NCBI RefSeq assembly: GCF_027000115.1
Contig: NZ_JALTON010000031.1
Coordinates: 1-54,500, forward strand
Source of the DNA: Thiohalobacter sp.
GTDB taxonomy: Bacteria; Pseudomonadota; Gammaproteobacteria; Thiohalobacterales; Thiohalobacteraceae
Length of the DNA stretch: 54,500 bases
Direction of reading: 5' to 3'
Every line of letters begins with the position of its first letter. Positions within the stretch are counted from its first letter, which is position 1. Both the position numbers and the translations under genes were made by a program. This document shows, piece after piece, positions 18,324 through 25,992 of the stretch. The notes beneath the pieces were generated by a model. It had not been told where the DNA came from. It saw nothing but the letters and a program-made list of their open reading frames with translations, and made no database searches.

Positions 18324-20597
18324 TCAGGTCTTGCCGGCCCGGATCAGGCCACCGAGCCCCGCCTCGTCCAGCGCCGCTTCCAGCCGCGCGCGGACGCCGG
18401 CCGCGCGTTCCTCGCCCAGCACCGCCTCGGCCACGCAGCGGGCGCTGCGGCTGTCAAAGGAACGGATGGCCCACTTGACCCGGGGCAGGCTGCCGACGCT
18501 CATGCTCAGGCTGTCGATGCCCAGCCCGAGCAGCACCAGGGCCGCACCGGGATCGCCCGCCATCTCCCCGCACACGCCCACCGGCCGGTCGCACTCGTGG
18601 GCGCGGCGAATGATCTCGGCCACCACCCGCAACACCGCCGGGTGCAGCGCGTTGTACAGGTCTGCCACCTGCGGGTTGTTGCGATCGACCGCCAGCAGAT
18701 ACTGGGTCAGGTCGTTGGTGCCGATGGAGAAGAAGTCCACCCGGCGCGCCAGCGCGGCCATCTGGTAGACGGCGGCCGGCACCTCGATCATCACGCCGAC
18801 AGGCGGCAGGCGCACGTCGTAGCCCTCCTCGCGCAACTCGTCGGCGGCCTTGTGCAGCAGCGCAATGGCGTCGTCGACCTCTCCCACGTCGCTGATCATG
18901 GGCAGCATCAGGCGCAGATTGCCCAGTCCCAGGTCGGCGCGCAGGATGGCGCGCAACTGCAGCAGGAAGATCTCGGGATGGTCCAGGGTAAGCCGGATGC
19001 CGCGCCAGCCGAGAAAGGGATTGTCCTCCTCGATGGGGAAATAGGGCAGCGGCTTGTCGCCGCCCACGTCGAGGGTACGGATGGTCACCGGGCGCGGCGC
19101 GAAGGCCTCCAGCACCTGGCGGTAGACCCGGTACTGTTCGTCCTCGCCAGGGAAACCCTCGCGGATGAGAAAGGGGATCTCGGTGCGGTACAGTCCCACG
19201 CCCTCGGCGCCGCTGCGCAGCGAGGGGGTAATGTCGGCCAGCAGGCCGGTGTTGACCTGCAGCGGGATGCGCACGCCATCCTCGGTCTCCGCCGGCAGCT
19301 CCGCCAACTCGGCCAGCCCGGCCTTGAGCTCGTCCTCCTCGCGCACCAGGCGCCGGAACTCGCCCATCAGCACCGGCGAGGGCTTCACGTAGACGCGACC
19401 GCGATAGCCGTCCACCACCAACGGCTGACGATCGAGTCGCGGCGCCGGCAGGTCGGCGACACCCATCACCGCAGGGATGCCCAGGGCATGGGCCAGAATG
19501 GCCACATGGGAGGCGCTGGAACCGGTCGCCGATACCACCCCGACCAGGTGACCGGTGGGAATCTCGGCCAGCTGCGCGGCACTCAGTTCCTCGCCGACCA
19601 GGATGGTGGGGCCGTCCACCTCCAGCGTCTCCTGCTGCTGGGCCTGCAGCCGGACCAGGATCCGCCGGCCGAGATCGCGCACGTCGGCGGCGCGTTCGCG
19701 CAGGTAGGGGTCGTCCATGTTCTCGAACATCCGAACATGTTCGGCAATAGTGTCGCGCAGCGCCGCCGGCGCCCAGTTGCCGGCGCGGATGCGCGCCAGG
19801 GTGCCGTCGATCAGGGTGTCGCTGGACAGCATCAGCGAGAAGGCCTCGAAGAGGGCAAGGTCCTCCTCCGGCAGCACCTTCTCCATGCGCAACTGGAAAC
19901 CGCGCAGCTCCTGCTGCACGCCGGCGACGGCCTCCCGGAACAGCCGCTCCTGTTCCTCGATTTCGACACCGCTGACGGGATGATCGGGCACGGCCTCCAG
20001 CTTGGCCGCCGGATACACCACCCGCGCCGTGCCGATGGCCAGCCCGGGCGACCCGGGCACGCCGCGCAGGATGAACTCGGTGTCGCCGACCTCCTTGACC
20101 AGGTGGGCGACACCGCCGCTGGCCTCGGCATGGCTGATGGCGCCGGCGAGCTGCGCGGCCAGCGTGACCAGGAAGGTGACTTCGGATTCCTCGAAGCGCC
20201 GTCGCGCCCGGTTGCGCACCACCAGCACGCCCAGCACCTGGCGGTGCTGGATCAGCGGCACCCCGAGAAAACTGCGAAACACCTTCTCGCCGGTGTCCCA
20301 GGTACCCTGGTAACGGGGATGCGAGGGGGCATCTTCCAGATTGACCGGCTCGGCACGCTCCGCGACCAGGCCGACCAGGCCGTGGCCGACCGGCACCCGC
20401 ACCTTGCCGATGGCCTTGCGCGGCACCCCGTCGGCTGCCATCAGCAACAGCTCGTCCTGTTCGGGCTCGCGGAAATAGACGGTCGCCGCATCGACCTGCA
20501 TGGCCGAGCGCACCCGCTGGACGGTCAGCTCCAGCGCCGCCTGCAGATCGGGCGCGTCATTGACCTCCTGGACGATGCGGCGCAGAACCTCGAACAT
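18324..20597 (-). CDS. ptsP: PTS-Ntr enzyme I (phosphoenolpyruvate-protein phosphotransferase)
   Basis: Starts the nitrogen phosphotransfer relay by taking phosphate from PEP and passing it to NPr. The 757 aa protein has an N-terminal GAF sensory domain (about 1-150), then PEP-utiliser N-terminal, His-swivel and TIM-barrel domains. The phosphorylated His is H364 in SASHVAILAHALG. AGGGAG precedes the ATG at 20597; an open frame upstream of it is not conserved. It lies 73 bp downstream of rppH, the same arrangement as in E. coli. The P-II gene elsewhere in the window is another nitrogen-signalling component. Confidence 0.95.
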   Translation of the reverse strand: MFEVLRRIVQEVNDAPDLQAALELTVQRVRSAMQVDAATVYFREPEQDELLLMAADGVPRKAIGKVRVPVGHGLVGLVAERAEPVNLEDAPSHPRYQGTWDTGEKVFRSFLGVPLIQHRQVLGVLVVRNRARRRFEESEVTFLVTLAAQLAGAISHAEASGGVAHLVKEVGDTEFILRGVPGSPGLAIGTARVVYPAAKLEAVPDHPVSGVEIEEQERLFREAVAGVQQELRGFQLRMEKVLPEEDLALFEAFSLMLSSDTLIDGTLARIRAGNWAPAALRDTIAEHVRMFENMDDPYLRERAADVRDLGRRILVRLQAQQQETLEVDGPTILVGEELSAAQLAEIPTGHLVGVVSATGSSASHVAILAHALGIPAVMGVADLPAPRLDRQPLVVDGYRGRVYVKPSPVLMGEFRRLVREEDELKAGLAELAELPAETEDGVRIPLQVNTGLLADITPSLRSGAEGVGLYRTEIPFLIREGFPGEDEQYRVYRQVLEAFAPRPVTIRTLDVGGDKPLPYFPIEEDNPFLGWRGIRLTLDHPEIFLLQLRAILRADLGLGNLRLMLPMISDVGEVDDAIALLHKAADELREEGYDVRLPPVGVMIEVPAAVYQMAALARRVDFFSIGTNDLTQYLLAVDRNNPQVADLYNALHPAVLRVVAEIIRRAHECDRPVGVCGEMAGDPGAALVLLGLGIDSLSMSVGSLPRVKWAIRSFDSRSARCVAEAVLGEERAAGVRARLEAALDEAGLGGLIRAGKT

Positions 20598-20670
20598 TCG
20601 GACTCCCTGGCACAGCCACCGCCACCACGGCGCCGACCGTGGCGGGAGGCAGGATGAATCGGAGGGTGAA

Positions 20671-21204
20671 TCAGCGGCGCGCGGAGCCGGCCAGACGTCC
20701 GCCGGCTGCCCCCGGTGCGGGCGGCACCCCTTCCGGAAACAGCAGCGGCGCCAGCTCGCGCAGCGCGCGACGATAGACACCGCGCTTGAAGGCCACCACT
20801 TCGCGCAGCGGGTACCAGTAGCTCACCCAGCGCCAGCGGTCGAACTCGGGATGGTCGGTGGCGTCCAGCCTCACCGCCTCCTCGCTGCCCACCAGCTGCA
20901 GCAGGAACCAGACCTGCTTCTGGCCGATGCAGACAGGGCGCGCGTTGCGCCGCACATAGCGGTCCGGAAGACGGTAGCGCAGCCAGCCGCGCGTGGCGCC
21001 CATCACCCGCACGTCATCGGGCCCCAGTCCGACCTCCTCCTCCAGCTCGCGATACAGGGCCTCCTCGGGCGTCTCGTCGCTGCGGATGCCGCCCTGCGGG
21101 AACTGCCAGGCATCCTGGCCGATCCGGCGCGCCCACAGCAGGCGACCCTCCCGATTGCTCAGGATGATCCCGACATTGGGACGATATCCATCCGGATCAA
21201 TCAC
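20671..21204 (-). CDS. rppH: RNA pyrophosphohydrolase (Nudix)
   Basis: Removes pyrophosphate from 5' triphosphate mRNA ends and so triggers RNase E decay. The 177 aa protein opens with the family signature [15 protein letters not shown] and has the Nudix box at about 38-60 ([12 protein letters not shown], then RELEEEVGL). I chose GTG 21204, nine bases after GGGAG, because the family begins with the [11 protein letters not shown] segment; a GTG at 21237 would add 11 residues. It is transcribed with ptsP and divergently from a HAD hydrolase gene. Confidence 0.93.
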   Translation of the reverse strand: MIDPDGYRPNVGIILSNREGRLLWARRIGQDAWQFPQGGIRSDETPEEALYRELEEEVGLGPDDVRVMGATRGWLRYRLPDRYVRRNARPVCIGQKQVWFLLQLVGSEEAVRLDATDHPEFDRWRWVSYWYPLREVVAFKRGVYRRALRELAPLLFPEGVPPAPGAAGGRLAGSARR

Positions 21205-21355
21205 TTGCCTGAACTCCCGGCGACGACTGGCTCCCACCCGATTCTGTCAGAAAGGCCCGCGCGCCGCAAACGGCTCCAGCCCGCGGCCGTGGCCAGGACC
21301 GGGCCGCTCCGGGTATGCTGTGCGCCCCTTTCGACGGCACCGGCGAGGAGCATCC

Positions 21356-22012
21356 GTGGGTCTGGCCCTGTTCGATCTCGACAACACCCTGCTCGGCGGG
21401 GACAGCGACTATCTCTGGGGGCGTTTCCTGGTCGAGCACGGCATCGTCGACGGCGACGAATACGAGGCCCGCAACCAGGACTTCTACGAACAGTACCGCG
21501 CCGGCTCGCTGGACATTCAGGCGTTCCTGGCCTTCTCGCTGGCCCCGCTGGCCGCCCACCCGCCCGAACGCCTCTATCAGTGGCGCGAGGCCTTCGTGGA
21601 GACCTTCATCGAGCCCATCATGCTGCCGGCCGCCCGCGACCTGCTGGAGCGCCACCGCGCGGCCGGGGACGAGCTGGTCATCATCACCGCCACCAACCGC
21701 TTCGTCACCGAGCCCATCGCCGAGCGCTTCGGCGTTTGCCACCTGCTGGCCACCGAGCCCGAGATGCGCGACGGGCGCTACACCGGCCGCCCCGCAGGCA
21801 TCCCCTGTTTCCAGGACGGCAAGGTCCGGCGCCTGGAGGCGTGGCTCGCCGAGCAGGGCCGCGACCTGAGGGATACCTGGTTCTACAGCGATTCCCATAA
21901 CGACCTGCCGCTGCTGGAACGGGTCGACCGCCCGGTGGCCGTGGACCCCGACGAGACCCTGCGCCGCATCGCCCACGAGCGCGGCTGGCCGGTCATCAGC
22001 CTGCGCGACTGA
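21356..22012 (+). CDS. HAD-IB family hydrolase (SerB-like)
   Basis: A 218 aa probable phosphatase. HAD motif I is FDLDNTLL (D7, D9) at the very N-terminus, motif II is IITATN, and motif IV is [11 protein letters not shown]; these place it in the SerB/CicA-type HAD-IB group. The substrate is unknown. The GTG start has GAGGAG five bases upstream. The stop is two bases before the btuC ATG, so the B12 permease genes may be cotranscribed with it. Confidence 0.88.
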   Translation: MGLALFDLDNTLLGGDSDYLWGRFLVEHGIVDGDEYEARNQDFYEQYRAGSLDIQAFLAFSLAPLAAHPPERLYQWREAFVETFIEPIMLPAARDLLERHRAAGDELVIITATNRFVTEPIAERFGVCHLLATEPEMRDGRYTGRPAGIPCFQDGKVRRLEAWLAEQGRDLRDTWFYSDSHNDLPLLERVDRPVAVDPDETLRRIAHERGWPVISLRD

Positions 22013-22014
22013 CC

Positions 22015-23001
22015 ATGGAGGTGCCGGCCCGCCGCCCTGCCCCGCTGCTGTTCGGCCTGCTGGCGGTGACCGCGGCCAGCCTCGCCGCCGGCCTGGCGCT
22101 GGGCAGCCTGCCACTGGGCGTCGACCAGCTTTTCGATGCCCTCTCCGGTCGCGGCGATCCCCTGCTCGCGCGCATCGTCACCGAACTGCGCCTGCCGCGG
22201 GTACTGGCCGCCTTCGCGGTCGGCGGGCTGCTGGCGCTGTCCGGGGTGCTGATGCAGGTGCTGCTGCGCAATCCCCTGGCCGACCCCTATGTGCTCGGCA
22301 CCTCCGGCGGCGCGGCCGTGGCGGCGCTGGGACTGATGCTGCTGGGGCTGTCGGGCTGGGTGATCAACCTCGGCGCCTTCGCCGGCGCGCTGGGGGCGGT
22401 GCTGCTGGTGTTCGCGCTGGCGGGGCCGCAACGGCGCGGCGATCCGACCCGGATGCTGCTGACCGGCATCATCCTCGCCGCCGGCTGGGGCGCGCTGATC
22501 GCCTTCCTGCTCACCCTCAGCCCCCCGGGCCGGGTACAGGGCATGCTGTTCTGGCTGATGGGCGACCTGGCCCAGGCCTGGCAGCCGGGAGCGGCACTCT
22601 GGCTGTTGCTGCTGCTGACTGTGGCCGGCCTGCTGCTGGCGCGTCCCATCGACCTCATGGTACGCGGTGACCGCAGCGCCGCCGCACTCGGCGTGCCGGT
22701 GACGCGGCTGCGGCCGCTGCTGTACCTGATCGCCTCTGCCGCCACGGCCACCGCCGTCGGTCTTGCCGGCAGTGTCGGCTTCATCGGCCTGATCGTGCCT
22801 CACCTGCTGCGGCTGGCCGGCGCCCGCGGCCACCGCCTGCTGCTGCCGGCCAGCGTGCTCGGCGGCGGCAGCCTGCTGGTGCTGGCCGACGCCGCGGCGC
22901 GCAACCTGATGGCGCCCATGCAACTGCCGGTGGGCATACTCACCGCGCTCATCGGCGTACCCCTGTTCCTGTTCCTGCTGCTGCGGAGCCGGTCGTGCTG
23001 A
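22015..23001 (+). CDS. btuC: Cobalamin/iron-siderophore ABC transporter permease (BtuC-like)
   Basis: Inner-membrane FecCD/BtuC permease of 328 aa with about nine to ten helices. Family motifs are RLPRVLAAFAVGGLLALSGV, NPLADPYVLGTSGGA and GFIGLIVPHLLRLAG. The ATPase gene overlaps its last seven bases. FecCD permeases carry either siderophores or B12; assignment to B12 rests on the PduO, BtuF and riboswitch-controlled BtuB genes encoded within 7 kb. No riboswitch is visible in front of this gene. Confidence 0.85.
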   Translation: MEVPARRPAPLLFGLLAVTAASLAAGLALGSLPLGVDQLFDALSGRGDPLLARIVTELRLPRVLAAFAVGGLLALSGVLMQVLLRNPLADPYVLGTSGGAAVAALGLMLLGLSGWVINLGAFAGALGAVLLVFALAGPQRRGDPTRMLLTGIILAAGWGALIAFLLTLSPPGRVQGMLFWLMGDLAQAWQPGAALWLLLLLTVAGLLLARPIDLMVRGDRSAAALGVPVTRLRPLLYLIASAATATAVGLAGSVGFIGLIVPHLLRLAGARGHRLLLPASVLGGGSLLVLADAAARNLMAPMQLPVGILTALIGVPLFLFLLLRSRSC

Positions 23002-23753
23002 GCATTCGCGGCCTCGTCCTGCAGGCAGGGGAACGCCGCCTGTGCGCCCCCTTCGACTGGGACGTGCGCGCGGGCGAATGCTGGGGCGTGCTGGGGCCGA
23101 ACGGCGCCGGCAAGTCCACCCTGCTGCACAGCCTCGCCGGCCTCCTGCCCCCCGCCGCCGGCGCCATCCGGCTCGACGGCGCACCCATCGACAACCTCGC
23201 GCCTCGGGCCCGCGCCCGGCGCCTCGGACTCATGGCCCAGGACGACGGTGACGCCTTCCCGGCCAGCGTGCTCGAGACCCTGCTCACCGGCCGCTACCCC
23301 TGGCTCGGCCCCTGGGGCTGGGAGGGCGAGGCCGACCGGGCCGCGGCGCGCACGGCGCTGGCGGCCGTCGATCTCGGCGGTTTCGAGCACCGCGACGTGC
23401 GTACCCTGTCGGGCGGCGAGCGGCGCCGGGTGGCGCTCGCCACCCTGCTGGTGCAGAACCCGGCGCTGATGCTGCTGGACGAACCCCTGAACCACGTCGA
23501 CCTGGCCCACCAGCAGCGGATCCTTGCCCTGCTGCGGGAACGGGCCGCAAGCGGCAACCACGCCGTGGTCATGGTGCTGCACGATCTCAACCAGGCCCAG
23601 CGCAGCTGCGATCATGTACTGCTGCTCGGACGGGGGCAGGCAGAGACCGGACCGACGGCTGAACTGCTTGAAGCCACGCGCCTGTCACGGCTGTTCGGCT
23701 GCCCGCTGCGGCAACTCGACTGCGAGGGAGGCAGGGTCTGGGTCGCCGACTGA
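22995..23753 (+). CDS. btuD: ABC transporter ATP-binding protein (BtuD-like)
   Basis: A 252 aa ATPase that would drive the neighbouring permease. Walker A is GPNGAGKST (34-42), the signature LSGGERRR, Walker B ALMLLDEPLNHVD, and the switch His is in VLHDLNQA. The ORF starts inside btuC. It belongs to the FecE/BtuD group, and substrate assignment follows the same B12 context as the permease. Confidence 0.87.
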   Translation: MLSIRGLVLQAGERRLCAPFDWDVRAGECWGVLGPNGAGKSTLLHSLAGLLPPAAGAIRLDGAPIDNLAPRARARRLGLMAQDDGDAFPASVLETLLTGRYPWLGPWGWEGEADRAAARTALAAVDLGGFEHRDVRTLSGGERRRVALATLLVQNPALMLLDEPLNHVDLAHQQRILALLRERAASGNHAVVMVLHDLNQAQRSCDHVLLLGRGQAETGPTAELLEATRLSRLFGCPLRQLDCEGGRVWVAD

Positions 23754-23776
23754 TGCCCGCCGCAGCCCCCTGACTG

Positions 23777-23805
23777 CGGCCTTCGGCCTCCCTCCAGGCT
23801 ACGCA
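23777..23805. repeat. Partial GTAGCCTGGATG-type intergenic repeat
   Basis: GCGGCCTTCGGCCTCCCTCC followed by AGGCTACG resembles the right half of the complete repeat at 48632-48716 (CGGCCTTCGGCCTGCATCC then AGGCTACG). It lies between the convergent btuD and tetR genes and overlaps the last codons of tetR. Confidence 0.5.
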
Positions 23806-24398
23806 ATGCCACCCGGCAGCACCGCGCGCAGGAACAGCTCGACCAGCCGGTCGGTCAGGGCTTCGAGGGGGATGTCCTTGACCTGCGGCGACTCCAGAAT
23901 GCACTTCTCGTACAAGGCCTCGCGCACCATGCCCTGGAACATCAGGCCGGCGACCCGGGCATCCGGCGTGCGCTGGCCGGTCTGGCGACCGACTTCGGCC
24001 AGGGAGTGGGCAATGAACTCGGCGAAGGGCCGCCAGCGGTTCTCGAAGAAGGCGCGCGCCTGGGAACTGCCCTCGAGCACGCTGTGCAGTTCCATGCGCA
24101 GGTAGTCCGGGTCCTCGGCCACGGCATTGACGTAGACGCGGGTCATGCGCCGGAGCACGTGGGCAAAGTCATCCGGCTCGGCAAGGATGGCCTCGACATA
24201 GCTCTCGCGCCGCGCCGCGATCTCGCCGAGTACGGTTTCGTAGAGGACCTGCTTGGACTCGAAATGGCGGTAGAGCACCGCCGGGCTGACGCCGACCCGG
24301 CGGGCGATCTCATCCACCGACACCCCGTGATAGCCGCGATCGGCGAACAGCACCTTGGCGACTGCCAGGATCGCCGCCCGCCGCTCGGCGGCCTTCAT
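23799..24398 (-). CDS. TetR-family transcriptional regulator
   Basis: A 199 aa protein with an N-terminal helix-turn-helix (about 8-52: AILAVAKVLFADRGYHGVSV, then DEIARRVGVSPAVLYRHFESK) and a ligand domain without recognisable specificity. ATG 24398 is chosen because GGGGGG lies six bases upstream; the longer open frame reads into a MITE-like repeat. That ribosome-binding site is formed by the terminal repeat of the element. The stop codon lies within a GTAGCC-type repeat tail. A perfect palindrome at the promoter of the tusA-like gene upstream is a candidate operator. Confidence 0.88.
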   Translation of the reverse strand: MKAAERRAAILAVAKVLFADRGYHGVSVDEIARRVGVSPAVLYRHFESKQVLYETVLGEIAARRESYVEAILAEPDDFAHVLRRMTRVYVNAVAEDPDYLRMELHSVLEGSSQARAFFENRWRPFAEFIAHSLAEVGRQTGQRTPDARVAGLMFQGMVREALYEKCILESPQVKDIPLEALTDRLVELFLRAVLPGGIA

Positions 24399-24404
24399 GC
24401 GTTT

Positions 24405-24662
24405 ACCCCCCATAGTGCACCAGGGGCTGCGGATGATGGCGGATTTGCAGCCGGGCTCGGGGAGGGCTGGCACTCAAGCCGTGGCCGTCGCTACGGCTTG
24501 AGTGAAGCGTCCCCGAGACCGAGCAAAAATCCGTCAGGGCCGCAGCAGGATGCGGGCGGCCACAAAATGCACGCGGAGACAAAGAGGTCGAATTCCGGTT
24601 CATCGTCCACCAGCGCAACAAGTTGCCCGCCGCCCGCTTCCGCCCGGCTGCAATATGGGGGC
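24405..24662. repeat. MITE-like repeat, copy 4 (long form)
   Basis: A 258 bp long-form copy with degenerate left end (CCCCCCATAGTGCACCAGG) and right end CTGCAATATGGGGGC. Module A is intact at 24438-24535; compared with copy 1 its tip stem has CTCAAG/CTTGAG in place of CGCAAG/CTTGCG, a compensatory change. Module B is partly degenerate (the GGCGGGCA arm reads GGCGGCCA). It sits between tusA-like and tetR, and its left end supplies the tetR ribosome-binding site. Confidence 0.75.
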
Positions 24663-24711
24663 TGGCATGTATCACCCGGCGGGGCGCGGAAGCCCTCCGC
24701 GCCCCGCTTCG

Positions 24712-24942
24712 TCACGCCTTGCGGATGAAGAACTCGAACTCGCCGCCGGCATCATTGGACGCCACCAACTGGTTGCCGGTCTGCTTGCAGAAGGCCTCGA
24801 AGTCCTTCACCGAGCCCGGATCGGTGGCCAGGATGCGCAGCACCTGGCCGCTGCTCATGCCGGCGATGCTCTTCTTGGCCCGAAGAATGGGCAGCGGACA
24901 ATTGAGACCGCGTGCGTCCAGTTCCGTGTCGAATGTGCTCAT
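24712..24942 (-). CDS. tusA: TusA/SirA-family sulfur carrier protein
   Basis: A 76 aa protein with the CPxP motif C15-P-L-P (RGLNCPLPILRAKKS), the persulfide-bearing site of TusA-type proteins used in tRNA thiolation, cofactor synthesis or sulfur oxidation. AGGAGG precedes the ATG. Several paralogues share this fold, so the exact role is open. It is upstream of tetR on the same strand with a MITE copy between them, and its promoter carries a palindrome that the TetR protein could bind. Confidence 0.82.
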   Translation of the reverse strand: MSTFDTELDARGLNCPLPILRAKKSIAGMSSGQVLRILATDPGSVKDFEAFCKQTGNQLVASNDAGGEFEFFIRKA

Positions 24943-24975
24943 CTCCCGCCTCCTGGCGCCGTGCGCCAATAAGTT

Positions 24976-25018
24976 AGTAAACGTTTACTTATTTAGACCA
25001 GGCGAACGGTCCTGTCAA
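24976..25018 (-). promoter_or_regulatory. tusA-like promoter with palindromic operator
   Basis: On the minus strand, TTGACA (25013-25018) lies 17 bp before TAAATA (24990-24995). AGTAAACGTTTACT (24976-24989) is a perfect 14 bp palindrome immediately downstream of -10, and AATAAG/CTTATT flank it. It has the size and position of a TetR-family operator, and a tetR gene is next on this strand. The regulatory link is inferred. Confidence 0.6.
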
Positions 25019-25047
25019 GGGCAAGCCACTGGTGGACAAGGGCGGGG

Positions 25048-25500
25048 TCAGCCCCCGAACAGGCGCTGCCACCAGCGGCGGCGGTTGCCGGGGAGGGGTC
25101 CGTCGGCCTCGAGATCGACGGGCGGGATCTTGGAGAGGATCCAGCCGGGTTTGGGGGGATTGTCGGAGAAGCCGCAGGAGACGCCGAGGTTGTTGGGATC
25201 GAAGATCTTGATGTAGGCCGGCGCCTCGAAGGAATCCGTGTAGACGATGCCGCAGTAGTCCTCGCCGTGCTCGCGCCGCAGCAGCGCGTCGACCTCGTCG
25301 ATGAAGCGCAGCAGCTGCTCCGGCTCGGCGGTGTCGGTGGGCGGGGTTTCGCCCACGGCATAGATGTACCAGCCACCGTCGGCATCGCGGCGGACGACCT
25401 CCCAGAGCGCATCCAGCTGCGGCCAGCGCAGCACGCCATGGAAGCTGCCCCGGAAGGCCTCGAGAAAGGGATTCTGCGTCGGTGTCTCGGCGCGGTTCAT
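25048..25500 (-). CDS. Conserved-looking protein of unknown function
   Basis: A 150 aa probably cytoplasmic protein that I do not recognise. It has no signal or membrane segment. Features are aromatic motifs (GVLRWPQLDALWEVV, GGWYIYAVGE), an acidic middle (IDEVDALLRREHGEDYCGIVY), and a segment with two Gly/Pro turns (IKIFDPNNLGVSCGFSDNP, then PGWILSKIPPVDL), ending WWQRLFGG. GAGGA lies eight bases before ATG 25500. It is divergent from the cobalamin riboswitch and btuB. The frame stays open upstream to 28911, but that stretch lies antisense to btuB and tonB and is a high-GC shadow. No function is proposed. Confidence 0.7.
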   Translation of the reverse strand: MNRAETPTQNPFLEAFRGSFHGVLRWPQLDALWEVVRRDADGGWYIYAVGETPPTDTAEPEQLLRFIDEVDALLRREHGEDYCGIVYTDSFEAPAYIKIFDPNNLGVSCGFSDNPPKPGWILSKIPPVDLEADGPLPGNRRRWWQRLFGG

Positions 25501-25607
25501 GGCTCGGTTCCTCGTGGTCGGGGCCGGCGTCGTCACGACTTCAACCACGACGACGCCCCCTGATTCCCTGCTGCGGCCCAATTTAAGCACATTCCCCGCA
25601 TGGCGGC

Positions 25608-25636
25608 TTGACTCCCCCAGGGTGGCTGCGTAAATT
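25608..25636 (+). promoter_or_regulatory. Promoter of the riboswitch-btuB transcript
   Basis: TTGACT (25608-25613) and TAAATT (25631-25636) are spaced by exactly 17 bp. Initiation would fall about six bases before the first helix of the cobalamin riboswitch. Confidence 0.65.
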
Positions 25637-25648
25637 GCCGCCATCCCT

Positions 25649-25856
25649 GCTTCAGGTGCCCGCGGCCCTTCCCCTGGCCGCGGGTGAAACGGGAAGCCGG
25701 TGCGCCCCGGAGAACCCCGGTGCAAGTCCGGCGCTGCCCCCGCAACGGTAGGTGAGTCAGGGGCCGATCCTCTAGCCACTGTGTCGATGACACGGGAAGG
25801 CGATCGGCCCGGAAAGCCCGGCTTTCCACTCGCGAGCCCGGAGACCGGCCTGAGGC
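25649..25856 (+). ncRNA. Cobalamin (AdoCbl) riboswitch
   Basis: The conserved B12 core is present: the B12 box with GCCACTG (25775-25781) and GGGAAGGC (25794-25801), the upstream GAAACGGGAAGCCGG, CCGGTGCAAGTCCGG, GCTGCCCCCGCAACGGTA and GTGAGTCAGG, and the closing GAGCCCGGAGACCGGCCTGA. The end helix P1 is formed by the CTTCAGG and CCTGAGG ends. It controls btuB and probably tonB and the PduO gene. Between its end and the btuB start (136 bp) is a GGCGCGCGGGTGCGCGCC-like stem but no U-run, so translational control is likely. Confidence 0.93.
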
Positions 25857-25992
25857 GTTCGTGTGATGTGCTGCGGAGGGCGGCACAGCGGCGCAACGGC
25901 CCGGTTCCGTTTCCCCGTCCCCGCTCTCGCTTGCCACCACAGACCGCAACCGGCGCGCGGGTGCGCGCCCCGACACGAGAGCCTAGCCCGAC

